From contig NC_081828.1 of the NCBI RefSeq assembly GCF_030867095.1, forward strand, positions 4,093,501-4,157,500: DNA of 64,000 nucleotides, written 5' to 3'. The translations under genes and the position numbers were made by a program. This document shows positions 45,831-59,097 of this stretch, one piece after another. The stretch's first letter is position 1; every line of letters starts with the position of its first letter. Source of the DNA: Alligator mississippiensis (lineage: Eukaryota; Chordata; Crocodylia; Alligatoridae). The notes beneath the pieces are model-generated. The model was not told the DNA's origin, did no database searches, and saw nothing but the letters and a program-made list of their open reading frames with translations.

Positions 45831-47287
45831 ATTTCTTTTTATCAGTGGTGGTTGAGTGACCTTCCATTAGACACTCTGCTTAATGAGCCATCCCGCCCAT
45901 AACCAGCGCATCTTTATTGAAGGCAGTAGGTGATATATGCCAAGGGCTCCATTAAGCAACAATTCAGGATGGGCCATGAAGATCTGGTGAGCTGCGCTCA
46001 TTTAATGAGAGCAGAGCTAAGTACAATGTCAAGAGCTACCGTTATGGACCCAGGCGTAACTCGACATAGTCCATTGTCCTCAACAGAGCTTCAGGGACTT
46101 GCAGCACCTGAATATCCAGCCATGAGCAGGTCCAGGATCAGGGCCAGAGTGGGAGCATGTAGCCACACTCCTTTCAGCTGTGCCACGCCTGAACAGTGAG
46201 CAATTTGAGCTCACCAGCTGATCAGTGCAGGCTCTGGCCAGAGCCCCTGCTTTTGAACAGCTCAAGAGCCCAGGGGTGAGCACTGCCACTGTTCCCCCTC
46301 CCTGCCTTCCTTGTCCCCCACCCTGGGATTCAACAGCAAAGGGAAAGAGGGAACAGGTGGTGATAGCACTCACCCCCAGGCCTCCAGAGCTGCATGAAAT
46401 CAGGGGCTGCAGCCAGCACCCTTGCCAATCGGCTTGTGGGCTCAGAGAGCAAATATCACATGGGGAGCTCTGGCAGGGGCTGCAATGACATGCCAGTTTG
46501 CTCAGAGAACAAATTGTGCATGCATCACACAGCCAAAGGGGCAGGGGGTAAGCACACCACTGCCCACCCCCTTGATCCAGCTCTGGATCCAGCTCTCATA
46601 CTTCCTCGCCCATAAATCTTGGGCTTTTAAGTCTCCTATCCCTTTCTCACACACAGTGCCTTTGGATGGCAAAGAAATCCCCACCCAGGCTGGATTACAG
46701 CCCCAAATCCTGATCTGGGTTCTAGCATCAAAGGCATGACAAAGCCCAACGGAAAAAAAACTCTGTGTTAAGCTTGGGTTCCACCCTGGAAACAACCACA
46801 AAGCTCTCAATGGCACCTGGTTTGGAACAAAATCAGGAACAGAGCAAAATTCATTTGCAAAACAGTTGGCATGTTCATCATGAAGCCCCCCATGCTAGGT
46901 CATTGTTCGACGTCATTCTAGGACATTTAAGTACCTGTGAAGTCTGCAAGATAGCATGTTCTAGCAGCACTTCCCCAGGACAATGCTGTGTAGGTCTTAA
47001 TCATGGCTCATTGAAGGTAATTGCCAGTCATTCCAGGCCCAAGCCTGCTCTCCCTACTCAGGGACTAGCAGAGGCGCAGCAATGCATCTGAGTAGGGCTA
47101 CATGAATAAAGAGGCTGTGCTACTGCTTTTTTTGTGCTGGGGTTTGACCCAGATCAATCAGGACTGCCCCAGATTAGATGTCTGTTTTCAGCCTGCATGT
47201 CCAAGCCTCAGAAGATTTAAGACAGTACAGACCCTAGTTATGCAGCCTGGATCTTTAGCTTAGATTGCACAGGCTCTTAGCAGGTGG
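45831..47287. other. No gene recognised
   Basis: GC-richer sequence at 46140-46620 with several overlapping short frames and no domains. No exon supported. Confidence 0.4.
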
Positions 47288-47582
47288 CCAGGGCAGATCT
47301 AGGGGGGTGCAGTGGTATGGATGCACCCCCTTTTGTCTTCCACCATCGTTGTCTCCAGCTGATCTGGGCACAGGGATCTGTGCTGCCAGGATTAGCTATG
47401 CTGGGAGCAGTGCTCAGCTAGGGAGAGCAGCAGTGGTGCACAGGGGACATGAGGTGGGAAATGGGGGCAAGGGCTGGAAACAAGAATGTGTGCTGCCATT
47501 GCTGGCTCCCTGCACAGCCCCCAGCTAGAGCAGGGCAGAAGCGGCTCTGACCCCCCACCCCTGCCCCTAGGTCATCCACCCC
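47288..47582. mobile_element. Possible hAT-like non-autonomous element
   Basis: CAGGGCAGATCTAGGGGGG at the left and CTAGGTCATCCACCCCC at the right are imperfectly inverted and resemble the ends of 17738-18186. The interior is GC-rich. No target duplication is obvious. Confidence 0.3.
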
Positions 47583-49009
47583 CACCTCTGTGCCGGCTCT
47601 CTGCCCAGCTCCCCAGCATCCCCCACCAACCCAGCACCTCCATCCACACCTTGCCCCATGGTCTGAAGGGCAGTGTACCATTTAGAAAACCTTGCATCCA
47701 CCCACATTAGGTGCCTGGTTCAAGCATCAGCTGAAATGGAAGCCATCACCTAGCAAGCACAGAAGCCTTAACAATTAGGACTTGAGTATACATACGTTTG
47801 GTGCTGCCTCTATTCAAGACTGACTCCAGTTTTTGGAACATCACCTAAATGTTACCACAGCTCCCTGTCAAAGCCACATCATTGATCCAGAAACAGAAGC
47901 CCATATACCCGAGGAAAACCCATCTACCCCAGCCCATGAATTTATTTTTACATATACCGGAGGAAAGAGAGAGGAACTGCCAAGGGGACCACATGCCTGG
48001 GACACTATAAAAACAGGTCAAGAAAAAGAGCTATACTCACAAGTAGGCTAGATGATGGTCAGGGGTGCAGGAGACGGCACAGAGTCGGAGATGACAGAAG
48101 CCTTCAGCTGGAATCAAAATCACATGGCACAGAAAAGCGTGGCCGCCTGAGAAAAGTCCGATTTTTTCCAAACTGAAGGCAAGGGCAAGGCTGGCCACAG
48201 AATAAACTTCTTCACAAGGGGAAGAGGCAGAGAGCAGCTGAGAGTTTATGGTCCAATAAGATCATTAGACAAAGGTCAATGCAGAAATGTCCCCCCGCAG
48301 ACTTACATGAAGCTTTGGAGAAGGCACATCTTGGTGCATTTACATCTTAATTGCTCCTCAAGGGAAGGAAATGCTAGAGCAGATTTGCTTTTGCTCTGAG
48401 CCAATTTTAAATGCCACCATGCATGGCTGAAAGGTTGGACTGCAACTGTCAGCTCTCTTAATCCCCTGGAGTTGTGGTTTACTGCTAAAATCCATCTCTG
48501 ACAACCCAGAGGAAAGCGCTTGTTTCTCTCCCAATCATTTGTAACTTCCAGGGATGCCTTTTTTTTTGCTTCAAAGTACAGAACAAAGCTGTGCGTAAGG
48601 CTAGAAATCCTTCCCAAAGACGGACCTCCATCATGATGCCAGCCCACCTGTTAGTCATAGCTAAGCACGTGACCGCTCATCACAAAAACACAACCTCAGG
48701 TATTTGAACCTTGCTTCTCTGAATGGCAACTCCGTTTTACCAGCCCAGGGCTGTGCAACCCACTGTTCTCTCTTAAGCTTTATTTAACACAGTGCTGCAT
48801 CTCTGCTCTGAAGTTTGATTGAGGTCCACATAAAGCCCCTGTAGGTACAAGCTCTATTATTAAGCTGGGCATGGTTTTACATGATGCATCATGTGTTGGC
48901 ACATATAATTCCTCATGGTTTCACTTGTCTGAATTAATTCAGCTACCCACATGGCTTTTCAGCAGGTATTTAACAAAGGGAGTAGTGGGTGTCCACTGAG
49001 GACGCATGC
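47583..49009. other. No gene recognised
   Basis: A 72-codon frame at 47833-48051 has varied composition but no domain and no clear splice context. Remainder unique. Confidence 0.35.
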
Positions 49010-49296
49010 AGACAAGCTTCTTTGGGTAGATGTGATAACTTTTATTAGACCAACTAAAGAGTTGGAAAAATTGTTCTTTGCAAGTTTTGGGGCACAAACG
49101 CCCTTCTTCGGCAGACAAGGTTCTTTGGGTAGATGTGATGTCTTTTGCTAGACCAATTAAATAGTGGGAAAAATTGTTCTTTGCAAGCTTTTGGGCACAA
49201 ACACGCGTCTTCACTTGAAAGCTTGCAAAGAACACTTCTCCCAACTATTTAGTTGGTCTAATAAAAGATCTCACATCTACCCAAAGAACCTCGTCT
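49010..49296. repeat. TTTTATTAGACCAAC repeat: two direct units and one inverted unit
   Basis: Unit 1 (49010-49112) and unit 2 (49113-about 49212) are about 103-bp direct repeats starting AGACAAG(C/G)TTCTTTGGGT. Unit 3 (49217-49296) is the reverse complement of unit 2, separated by only a few bases, so units 2 and 3 form a near-continuous 80-bp stem. A single copy lies at 13418. Confidence 0.85.
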
Positions 49297-49439
49297 AAGG
49301 ACATGGGCAGACAAACACAGTACAACCAACATCCCCACTAAGGGTGTATTGCATGCATCTTTCCCTTTGCCTTCGCTGTTGCTTACCTTCCTAAAACTTT
49401 ACACATACATCCTAAAAACATATGCCATCTCTGTCTTTC

Positions 49440-50520
49440 CCCAAACTCTGCTATCAGGCTGATGACCATTCTCACAATTTGGTTACCATGGCCACTGCAG
49501 AGGGCAGACACCCCTGGTCCCATTGGCTTCAGGTAACCCTGAGCTATAACCTGAGCTGGACACATTCCAGAGGGAGGGGCAGACCTGTTCCCTCTGCCTA
49601 CATGACTGGCCTCACACACCTGGGTGGGGGCTTAAACTCACTATTGGTCTAAGCAATGTCATCATGACTGGGAGGGGAATAGAGACCCTGCCAGTCTGCC
49701 CAGCAACCAGTGATGCAATTCAAATTGGTTGACTGCAGCCAACAACTGCAGGCCTTCATTGGATTGGGTAAATGAGGTCATGAGGGAGATATAAGTTAAA
49801 GACCAGACAGGAGGAGGAGGAGCAGCCATGATGAGGACTCTCAGAGAAGCTGGACCACCTGAAACTCACTCTCTCTCTTGAAACTCACGTTCAATGAACT
49901 GCTTACCTCCAGAGGGAATCTCCACCTGCCTCTGGATGATACGTGTGATTAAGCTGCTTGAGATCTAACTAGATATATAGCTTGCAGTAACTCAGATGAC
50001 CCATCAAAGGCTACCATGCCACTCCTTGCTCTAAGGGATTTCTCTGATATTGCTCTACCCTGTACCCTATTCCAAACCTATTTCTTGTAACCAATAAAGG
50101 TCTCCTCTGTACCTAGCATGGGAGACTTATTGGGAGAGGGTCTAAATTATGCTTTGGGGTCCCCTTGGTTTGGCTGACTAAGGGAGATCACTATTTGTGC
50201 TTCAAACTGGGGGAAGCACCCCAAGTTCTTGCAGTGGGTCAAGTACCCTCAAAGACTACTAGGCCTGTGTTTCCCATAGGGCACAGAGCCAAGATCAGTC
50301 CAGACCCTGGGTGGTGGTGGCATTACCCCCAGGCTTGTGGGTGTGCTCCAGGAAGGGGGTCAGCTGGATGTGACATGCCCCCAGGGAGGCACTTGGAGCC
50401 TGTAAGGTGGTCGGGCTCAGTGAGGTGGGTGGCTCAATGCAGAAGCACCCACTACTGGCCCACCTTCCACCTCCCCCAACCTGAGCAACACGTGGAACCA
50501 GCCAGCTAACATAACCAACA
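49440..50520 (+). mobile_element. Candidate LTR (fossil)
   Basis: CATTGGATTGGG and AAATTGGTTG (reversed CCAAT-type boxes) precede GAGATATAAGTT (about 49788, TATA-like). About 300 bases later comes CCAATAAAGGTCTCCTCTG (AATAAA at 50093-50098), then a U5-like stretch (TTTGGGGTCCCCTTGGTTTG). The order fits U3-R-U5. Ends are uncertain and no internal genes are seen. Confidence 0.45.
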
Positions 50521-50569
50521 TGCAAATCCTTCAAGAGAGTCACTGGCAGTATCTTCATCCCCTTCTTTA

Positions 50570-50800
50570 TGTTCTAAGTTTGTAATTCCTTCAAGGCAAA
50601 AAGCGTAGTTTTCCATGTTTATATGGTACTCAGCCTGGCCAGACAGGTCCATTAAGTATTAAACACACTTTAAATATTTAATAGCTCTTATTATTTAAAG
50701 GCACTGAGCTGAGAATCAGGAGATATGGGTTCAAATCCTGTGTGATGTCAAGCAAGTCCCTGAGCTTCTCTCTGATGCTTTACCTGCAAACTGGATCATG
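50570..50800 (+). repeat. L2 tail and MIR-type remnant
   Basis: TTTGTAATTCCTTCAAGGCA followed by a TACTCAGCCTGGC stretch resembles an L2 tail. GAATCAGGAGATATGGGTTC, AAATCCTGTGTGATGTC and AGCAAGTCCCTGAGCTTCTC (50712-50772) follow the MIR order. Confidence 0.6.
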
Positions 50801-53800
50801 ATCCTTGTCTATTTATGGCATATGAGGCAGAGGAAATCTCTCACTCTGGCATATATAAAAAATGGCATATTTTTTGTAACAATAGGAAAATTGACCAGGT
50901 TTCCTAACATACTTGAAGGTTAGCTCCATTTCAGTAGCATGCATTGGAAATCAGAGTACGTTCTTACAATTATTTAAACTTTGGTGACTGGGATGAAATT
51001 ATGGATGATGGTGCTCAAAGCCCCAAAACTCACCCATTCATCATGAAGACAACCCTCACCCTCACCACAAGACAAATTTGGGAAAGCTTGAATTCAGATC
51101 CAGATAACCAGATAGCATATTAGCCTGTCCAATTTCTAGTGAGTCCAAGAAATGCTTTGTCTCATTCACTTGGGACACATTTTTCTTTTGCTTTTCATAC
51201 CACAAAATGTATATAGTTCAGTGCATTTGTGGAGCCAATTACCAAGATGTAATCAGCATGCATTTCTGGAATTATGTCTGCCTTAATTTTAGTTTTGAAG
51301 TTCAACTTCATTAAGATTCCTTGTTTTTATTTCAAGTCCTTCACTCCCTTTCCCTCTTCTTTGCTCAGAGATGTCTCTCTCTTTCTCTCTGTCTGAACAG
51401 ACTGCAAAAAGGTTTTGAGGAGTTCAGAATAACTTGATACTTCCAAAAAGCTCTTCAGAAAGGACTGAGTGCAGACTAATTTGGTTTAACAATGCCCTGT
51501 GGGTGGAGAAATTTCTGTACAGGTCACTGCCCTACTCCAAAGTGCAAAATGGTCCTGTAATCATTGATAAAGCTCTCTCAAAAGGGAAGGCTATTACTGG
51601 GTCAGCGAGGAACAAATATTTTTTATTACTTTGCAGAAGTTTGTGTCGGCTGTGCTTAACTCTCAAACATCATGGTCAGCCTGAAATTGGAAGATTTGGC
51701 CTGTAGTTCTTCAGCTTTTCCCCTCTGACAGAAGCATTCCCAGAGCAGATCCATGTGGGCACAACCCCCTTTATTCTACAATAGCACAGAATGAGGTGAA
51801 ATTGTTAAGAGGTCATTATTAAAGCCCCATCAAATTGCACAGCCACTTAGAGAAACCAAGTTTGGTTCTTCCCCTTCTCCCACCTTTTTAGTAGAAGCTG
51901 TGATCTAAGGGGACAGCAGCTCCTAATACATTGAAATAAGACGGCATGCCGTGATTCATTTATTTTTTCTACCCATCCTGCCACAGTCCAAGAAAATGAA
52001 TCTCTCTGACCTGCATGGATATCTATACAGCTTAACCTTCATGGGATGATAATGTACACACTTGGAGGCAAAGGGATGAGGATGCTGATCTTACTTACAG
52101 ACATGGGCTTAACTTTAAGTTTGTTTCACTGCAGCCTGTTGACTTCGGTGGAACTAAATGCATGCTTGGCATTAAGCATGGGCTTTGCAGAATTGGGCCC
52201 TCATACAGGGGTCTCACCATGAAGGCCAATGGGGCAAGGGAGAGGGCATGGTCAGGCCCCATGAGTGGACAGCGATGAGAGCAACAAGTAGCAGCTGTCC
52301 TAAATGGGGAGTCCCGTTTGTTAGGCATCAGTTTTGACCACATTTGAAGAAATACCCGTGATGACTACTCAAAGAGCTGGAGGGAAATCGAGTCTGTTGC
52401 CACAAGGACAACTGAGAATGGTGGAGTTTGAAAGGATCTAGCGCTGACGGACGAATGCTACATGTCTGCACACTGTGAGCAAAGTGAGCCCTACGCTTGC
52501 TAAATGGGGACTCGGTCAGGAGTAAGGGCCCCGTTCCAGAAACAAGCAACCCCAGCACAGATCCATCACCAGGACTCCTACCATGCATGGACCATGCTGG
52601 GACTATCAAAATTAGTGGTGGCAATCCTGCAATCCAAGAATGATCTCTACCATGGCTCACTGATGGGTCTCCAGATGACTTAAGAGTCCAATCCCTGAGC
52701 CACAGATCCGTCTACATACGTTTTGGGTCTTTCTGCAGGGAAGAGAAAGCCATAGGCTGGGATCGCTCTCCTCTTCCTTCCTCTGCTCTCTCTTTTCTGC
52801 TTTGAGAGCAAGAAACAGCCTATCTAAATCTAACAGAGGGGCAGGGAGGCTGAAGAATTTCCCACATCAGGCACTCCCTTCAAAACAGGTCTGAGCTAGC
52901 TGCATGGGACAGTCGAGACAGCTTGTTCTTTCCTTGTTCATGCTGCATCGGTGGCTAACTCGGATCAAGCCAGAATCAAGACATACAAAACACCAGCCAC
53001 AGAAATCAAAGCCAACCCCCTGGAAAACCGAACTTGAAGAGAGGTGAGATCTCCAATGCTTATTACTAGAGGTGGGTTTTCTTTTCTAAACCCCCCTACG
53101 CCACGTGCTATTGATCTGCCAGTCAGGAGCTGAGGTACCAAATTCTCATTCCCCTATAATGAAATGGAAGTCCCAAAGGGCTAATAATTTCCACTTGGAA
53201 GTTGGAGGTTTATATGGATCATTAAAAGCTTAGAAAACAGACAGCACTGAAAAGAGATGAGCCAAGGTGAGTCAGTCGGTGCCTTACTTTCAATGCAGAT
53301 GAGGTCTCTCCAGATATCTTCAAACTTGAAATATCTTTTGGTTTTGATCCATCCAGAGCCATGTGGCATGGGCCAGGTAGGGGCTACCCATGTGGTCAAC
53401 CCTAAACATCAGTGTAGACATACCCAAAGAGGTCTTGTTAGGCAGTCCATAAAACTATCTCTAGCTCCTTCAGTTCTGCTTCCTCATATGGGGCTCCATT
53501 TTTAATCCATCAAAGGCAAACTCTTCCCAGGAATTTTTGAGGCCTGTCAGGATAAACCAACATTTTTTTAAGGCACTCGTGGAACTCACTGTAAATATGG
53601 CCCTGAGTTTAACTGCACTTTCCTAAGTGCTGCAATGACGAAATTCGATTTGAATGAACCCAAACTGCATTTATGCTAGTGCAAGGCAGCTCAGAAGCAG
53701 GGTTTAAGGTTACAGATGCATAATAGTGATCCATTGGCAGAGTATGCCACAACCAACTTGCCTTTCTTACCTTGGCATAGAAAGCCCTAGCCACACACAG

Positions 53801-55109
53801 AGTAAGGACCTGCTGTGAGCAAACCCCAAACCCACCCCTTAGATCCACAGCTCTGACCCCCTCCTCTGATGTTTCTTCCAAGCAGCTAAGAGGAGCTCAC
53901 TCTCTTCTTTTAAAACCCAACTAGCAGAAGAGGAGGAAGGGGTGGTGCGCTGCTTTTACATGATGGCATATAGGCACTAGAGTGACCCCCCAGGAAACAG
54001 GAGACTAATTCAGTTCCCTTCCACTGCCTGAGAGGGCTCATACCCACGTTCGCCATCTAGGACAGCTCTTAACCGCAAGGCTCTTCTGGGAGGGAGCATC
54101 CTTCATCCCTACAGTTGGGCCACCGCACATGAAAGGACTCATCAACCAGAAAAGGGTCCACGTCTCTGCCCTAGTGCTTCAGGCACTCAGCTGGGAGGGG
54201 GAGTTTGGGTTGTGATCTCTTCTGCCAGGACTGTTTCTGCATTTTATGTCAATGGCTGCTTATTGTAAAATACATAACCAGCCCCGAGAACCAGGAAAGG
54301 AACCCCAGAACTTCCCTCCCCGGTCCCCAAGTGACTCACCCAACCTGTAGACTGCAGAGTCAAGCCATGTCCTTGGTCCCTGTCAAGACAAATACAGTCA
54401 TGAACACACATGGATTTCAGCTCTGTGTCTCTGGGGAACTTTAAATCCCAACGTAAGAGCTATAACACTTAGACAGTCCCAGAGTTAGGCAAAAAAATCC
54501 AAGCTGGACATTTTGGTATCACAATTTTGGAGGAAATTCCACTTTGTTCCCCAGTTTAGGTGCCTAAATCTTCTTCTGCTTGTAATTTGGCCCCCAAGTT
54601 ATACATATATTTTAATTAAAGCAAAGTCTTACCAGAAAAAAAATGTGAATCAATAGTACATGGTGATAGTAATAATATCATAGTACATAGTAATAATACG
54701 TGGTACAGAAAATCTGCTTCTTTCATTTCTCTATATGTAATGAGATCCCTCAAAGTCTAGGTGAAAATCCTCCTCTGAAGAAATGTAGACTTTAATGAGA
54801 GTTTGATCTTTTTAAACACATTTTGTATTGAGGAGGAAAAGAAAATTACTTCAAAAGGACGGGGAAAAAGCTGAAAAAAGTAACATGTCACAAGTGTCAA
54901 ACGACAGAGAAGAAAAGAAATTGAAACCATATACAAGCAAGCTTGGAAAGGCAAAGTTTTTTAATTTATTAAGGCTCCATACAGCTGGGGCTTAGGGGAT
55001 ATTTTGTAACCTGAGTTAGAACTAAAGGAAAAAATATTATTTAATAGAGAAGGCAACTTTCAATGGAGGGATGTCAAATTATATTGATAAATTCAGTCTG
55101 ATCCCTCAG
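50801..55109. other. No gene recognised
   Basis: About 4.3 kb with few recognisable repeats. A lone MITE right end (GTGTAGACATACCC) lies at about 53413-53426. An AT-rich patch with short TAGTACAT/TAATAAT repeats lies at 54650-54710. No exon supported. Confidence 0.4.
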
Positions 55110-55224
55110 CAGGTGTTGGCTGCATGCTGCCCAAGAGTGGTAACTGATAAAAAAAGACTTTTTCCCCGCCTGTTTTTTTAAACAATATCTGAAAGCCTCC
55201 ACAACGCTCAATAATCTATTTATT
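55110..55224 (+). repeat. Local direct duplication, copy 1
   Basis: CAGGTGTTGGCTGCATGCTG through CTGAAAGCCTCCACAACGCT and CAATAATCTATTTATT, repeated at 55458-55575 with about 85-90 percent identity by eye. Confidence 0.8.
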
Positions 55225-55457
55225 TCCCATTACCTGTGGATCCTATTATGCATAAAGGAGAATTATATAACACATGCCTCCAGCTAGAAAATCTTCTAGG
55301 AGGCGGATGCATTTTTCAAAGCCAGATAAGAGTTTCAGTTTGTGCAGCCAAGAAAGTTTCTATTACTTGTACTGATGTAGGACCTAGGACATTTTATCCT
55401 GGGTACCCTGGGTGTAAGGCGCTGCACAAACACAAAAGAAAGGATGGGCCATGATCT
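55225..55457. repeat. Spacer of the duplication, with ancient-repeat tail
   Basis: Near 55410-55445 TGTAAGGCGCTGCACAAACA then CAAAAGAAAGGATGGGCC matches a widespread amniote repeat tail that I cannot place in a class with certainty. Confidence 0.45.
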
Positions 55458-55600
55458 CAGGTGTGGGCTGCATGCTGCCAAAGAGTGGTACCTGATAAAA
55501 AAGAATATTTCCCCCCCACCCCGGTTTTTGAAACAGTATCTGAAAGCCTCCACAATGCTCAATAATCTATTTATTCAGCATTGTGGAGGCAACTTTCAGC
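55458..55600 (+). repeat. Local direct duplication, copy 2, with terminal 13-bp hairpin
   Basis: Same unit as 55110-55224. It ends CCTCCACAATGCT, then a loop (CAATAATCTATTTATTC), then AGCATTGTGGAGG, a perfect 13-bp hairpin at about 55547-55590. Copy 1 lacks it. Confidence 0.8.
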
Positions 55601-58113
55601 AGCAATCCCACAATTCCCCGTTCCAGTCTCTCACCCTTTTCATGCACCACTTCTTGTTTCTATTGCACTTGAGTCGACAAAAGCACGGGAGACCTCAGTT
55701 ATTTACAGACTGCTTCCTAGAAAGGCGGTGACTGAGGATCATAATGATACACAATAGTCTTATTGGATGGGGGAAATGGTTAATATAGAGAAACGCTCTC
55801 ATCAGAGCTAAAGGACCTAATAGTAAAATTTGCAAGTTTTCTAGGCCCAGAAAGTCCCCAAAATACATGGCTGTATTGTAGATGGGGATGAGCTCACCAG
55901 CTGTTTTCTGCAACACCCGAGCTGCCAATGGCCTTATAGGGGGCGGGGAGGGAAGCCCACAGCAGCACTCTGTGTTCATGATGGGTCTAATTCTGCTTTA
56001 TAGGATATGGCAAAATGTCTCCCTGTCCCATCCGACTTTTTAAAACCCTTTTTGGTGGTCTTAATCCATTCCCAGCCTGAGCTAACAGAGCTGCTGCGGT
56101 CCCTTCTGCGTGCAAAGGATCCATGCTTCTGGGGAACAAACCTTCTCTCCCTCCCGGCGTGACAGAAGGAGATGGGGGTTTTTGATAACTGCTCATTCCT
56201 ATCTCTTGCCTCCCCACCAGCTGCAGAGCCGAGGCCCAATGTCAATACCAGAGCTGAGGTTTGCTTTCTGCTCTAAAATGCTTGTCTTATGACTATGGCT
56301 CATACTCTGCAGGATGCGATTTATACCAATAAGTTTTAGGTGTCTAAAGTTTTAGAAGCATGTGGACCCAAGTGCCTTATGCACATCCCAAATCCCCCAT
56401 GAACACCTATAAGGCCAGTTAATGCTTCTCCATGGAACTGGGCCCTACCAGGCTTCCTGCACCAAGCAGCCAGCAGCACTTCTGCAGCAAGAGCGCTGGG
56501 CTGAGACTGGGGTTTTGCACTGGTCAGCATCCGCCGACTGCTTCTGTGCCTGGCTGATGTGCCCACCCGTCGTCTCTTTACTATGAGGCCGTGAGCTATT
56601 CCAATGGAGGAAAACCAAAATGGATGTTTATTACCACATTTGCTCACATGCCACATGCACTTCCCTCCCTGCACAATCAGCCTTCCAAAATTGAGGTGCA
56701 CGTATGAAGCAGGGAAGCTGATTTTTCTTTGCTGGAATAGAAGCAGGGAGACACTGCTGCAAGCTGATTGCCATATTTCTCCCTCTGCCATCCTCAGGGG
56801 AGAGGGGACAGAGTTTGCTCGCGGGGATCAGAGCTACAGTGTTGACTCTCTTGTAGCTACAGCCACTGCAGTCAGGACATTCAGCCCTACCTGGAAAAAT
56901 CTTTCTCCTTCCTAATTCCTTCCAGGAAAAGATGCAGGCCTTATAGGAGGGCAGAACTTCCATCACACCTGTTTCTCCAGCTTTCATAGCTCCCTTCCCT
57001 CTATATACTCCCAAGATACTTTTCAGGTCACCTATCTCAGAGGCATCTCCTACTCCAGGCTATCTACAGAAGCCAACCTGCATCCTGTAGCTAGCTAGAT
57101 GCCCTAGTCTGACCTTTCCTGCCAAAACGTCTCTGCTTCCAACAGGTCCACCAGCCTGCTTACTCAGGTTTTTTTCCCCATAATTACCTGGTTTTCATCA
57201 GATCAGTCGCCAGTAGCTGATACATCACAGGTGAAATGAGGCCCTGCTTTTGTTATGGCTCCGGGTCCCATGTAGCAGCCTAGCACAACAGGAGTTTTCA
57301 CCTGGGCACGTGGCATTCCTGTAACACATGTAACTGTAGCAAGAAGAGACCCATCCTTCCACTCCAAAGTGCTCTTTTAAGGGAGGGTCTTTAGGGATAA
57401 AAACCTCTTCCCCATTCACTGAGCCTCTTGGAAAACAGCATGTTCAGCCCATCCACCCCATGTTTGCAAAAACGGAGTAACAAAACACCTGCCTCCTCAG
57501 AAATCAATGGGGAGGAATATTTTAACAGTTCCTTTTCACAGTATAATCAGTGTAATTTCATGGTGGCAGGACTGAAGAGGCATTTTATGCTTCTTGATGG
57601 GCTTGTGTCTCCCCTGCATGTGCTTATACAACACCTACTCCTCTCCCTAGGAGATGGCATGTGCCGGGAGTAATGAATGCCTTGCTTCGACAGGGAAGGC
57701 ACGTGGCTTTCCTTGCGGCACCGTGGGCAGGTGAGTCTTGCTCCTACCTCAATAGCTGCTGTAAAGGCAGATTAAATAGATGGTGATTGAGAGCAATTTA
57801 TGCCTTTGAAAGGTTTAAATATACTGCCCAGGCCTAAGAACTGCAAACAAGGCATGCTGTACCGGTGCCTGCAATCAACACAATCACGCCAATGCCTTTA
57901 GGAGTTTGCTCGATGCAGGCTATTTTACAGATGATGTGGCAACAGGATTTCTTGGCAGTCATCCAAAGGAAGCATCCTTCACATCCTAGCACAGGCCGAG
58001 TTCGGTTCGCAAGACTTCTCCAGTTCCCACTCGATGGGTTTTAGCTCCACCTGTCTTGGTTGCTGTACTACAGCTTTTACATAGCTTGCACTGAGGCTCT
58101 GAGGCAGCTAATC
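55601..58113. other. No gene recognised
   Basis: Unique sequence; frames near 55970-56245 and 56336-57014 lack domains or splice context. Confidence 0.4.
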
Positions 58114-58328
58114 CAGTAGGTCTCAAACTTTTTGGACCCTCTATAATTTTTGGCACCCAGTCACAAAAATGAATTAATATATTACAGTACTTACCACCTT
58201 GCAGAGGGGCTGGGCAATGGGGATAGTGGATCAGCCAGGTAGGGAAAAGCTTGAGCTCATGCTTATCTGCTTAGCTTATCTGTTTATCTCCTCACACTCA
58301 GCCCTGGCACCTGGAGTGAGAATCACTG
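58114..58328. mobile_element. hAT-type MITE
   Basis: Left end CAGTAGGTCTCAAACTTTTT, right end GTGAGAATCACTG. The CAGTGRTTCTCA pattern is typical of hAT/Charlie-like elements. Flanking AGCTAATC / AGCTACTG match at 6 of 8. Non-coding, 215 bp. Confidence 0.7.
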
Positions 58329-58770
58329 AGCTACTGAAAGCTTGAGGGTGTTTTATGACCTCATCATCTGAAGCCTTCGCCACTACCTCACTGCAATCAT
58401 AGGAACATGGAAGGAACTGCCATGTAGATGAACCACTGGTCGCATCCAATGCAACATTTTGGATTGCCCTGAATCAGGAACCTTTAAATGCTGTCTGACA
58501 GTATAAGTATATTGAGGTGATACACAAAAATGCCATAAATAAATAATGAACAACCAAACTACCCATTTCTTCTTTTCTCTTGCTTCAGAAACCTGTTTAA
58601 TAATGATATAATAACAACCGTAGAGTAATATTGTAATGAAGTGGGTGCTAGAGTGGTGGCCACCACTTGGATTCCACTGTGTTGCCTCCTTTGGCCACTC
58701 AGGGTCCCACCCTATTATCTCGTCTGCCATGCCTTGGTATTTCAAATTGATAGGGAGGCTGCCCCTAGGG

Positions 58771-58958
58771 CAGTGGTTTGCAGTCTTTTTTTTATTTGCA
58801 GACCCCCAAACATTTTCAAATGGAAGTCCATGGACTCCTTTGAATTGTAAGCATGGGTATTTACCTACACTTGATAGATCACAGTCGTCTTTTGTGGACC
58901 TCTTAGACATAGTCTGTGGACCCCCTGGGGTCTGTGGACCACAGGTTGAAAACCACTG
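58771..58958. mobile_element. hAT-type MITE
   Basis: CAGTGGTTTGCAGTC at the left and GGTTGAAAACCACTG at the right. Inside is a series of TGGACC/GGTCCA-type phrases. No clear target duplication. 188 bp, non-coding. Confidence 0.65.
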
Positions 58959-58984
58959 AATTAAAGGACAAAGAGCGCTTCAGA

Positions 58985-59097
58985 TAGTAGGCCCTTGTCT
59001 AGGTTGAGGCCCTCTTTTCCCACTTTACTCTGGTTGGGCCCTTCAGCCTTGGGTCCGCTGCCCCAGGACCACCAGCTCCCAGGCCCCAACTCCTAGG
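58985..59097 (-). mobile_element. Possible LTR-element piece left of the CR1 insertion (fossil)
   Basis: Composition and pyrimidine-rich CCAGGACCACCAGCTCCCAG match the stretch at 59820-60420 on the other side of the CR1, suggesting one older element split by the LINE. Tentative. Confidence 0.3.

Noticed and set aside
47833-48051. 72-codon plus-strand frame as a small gene
   Set aside because: Varied composition but no domain, no clear splice or promoter context, and length within chance expectation.
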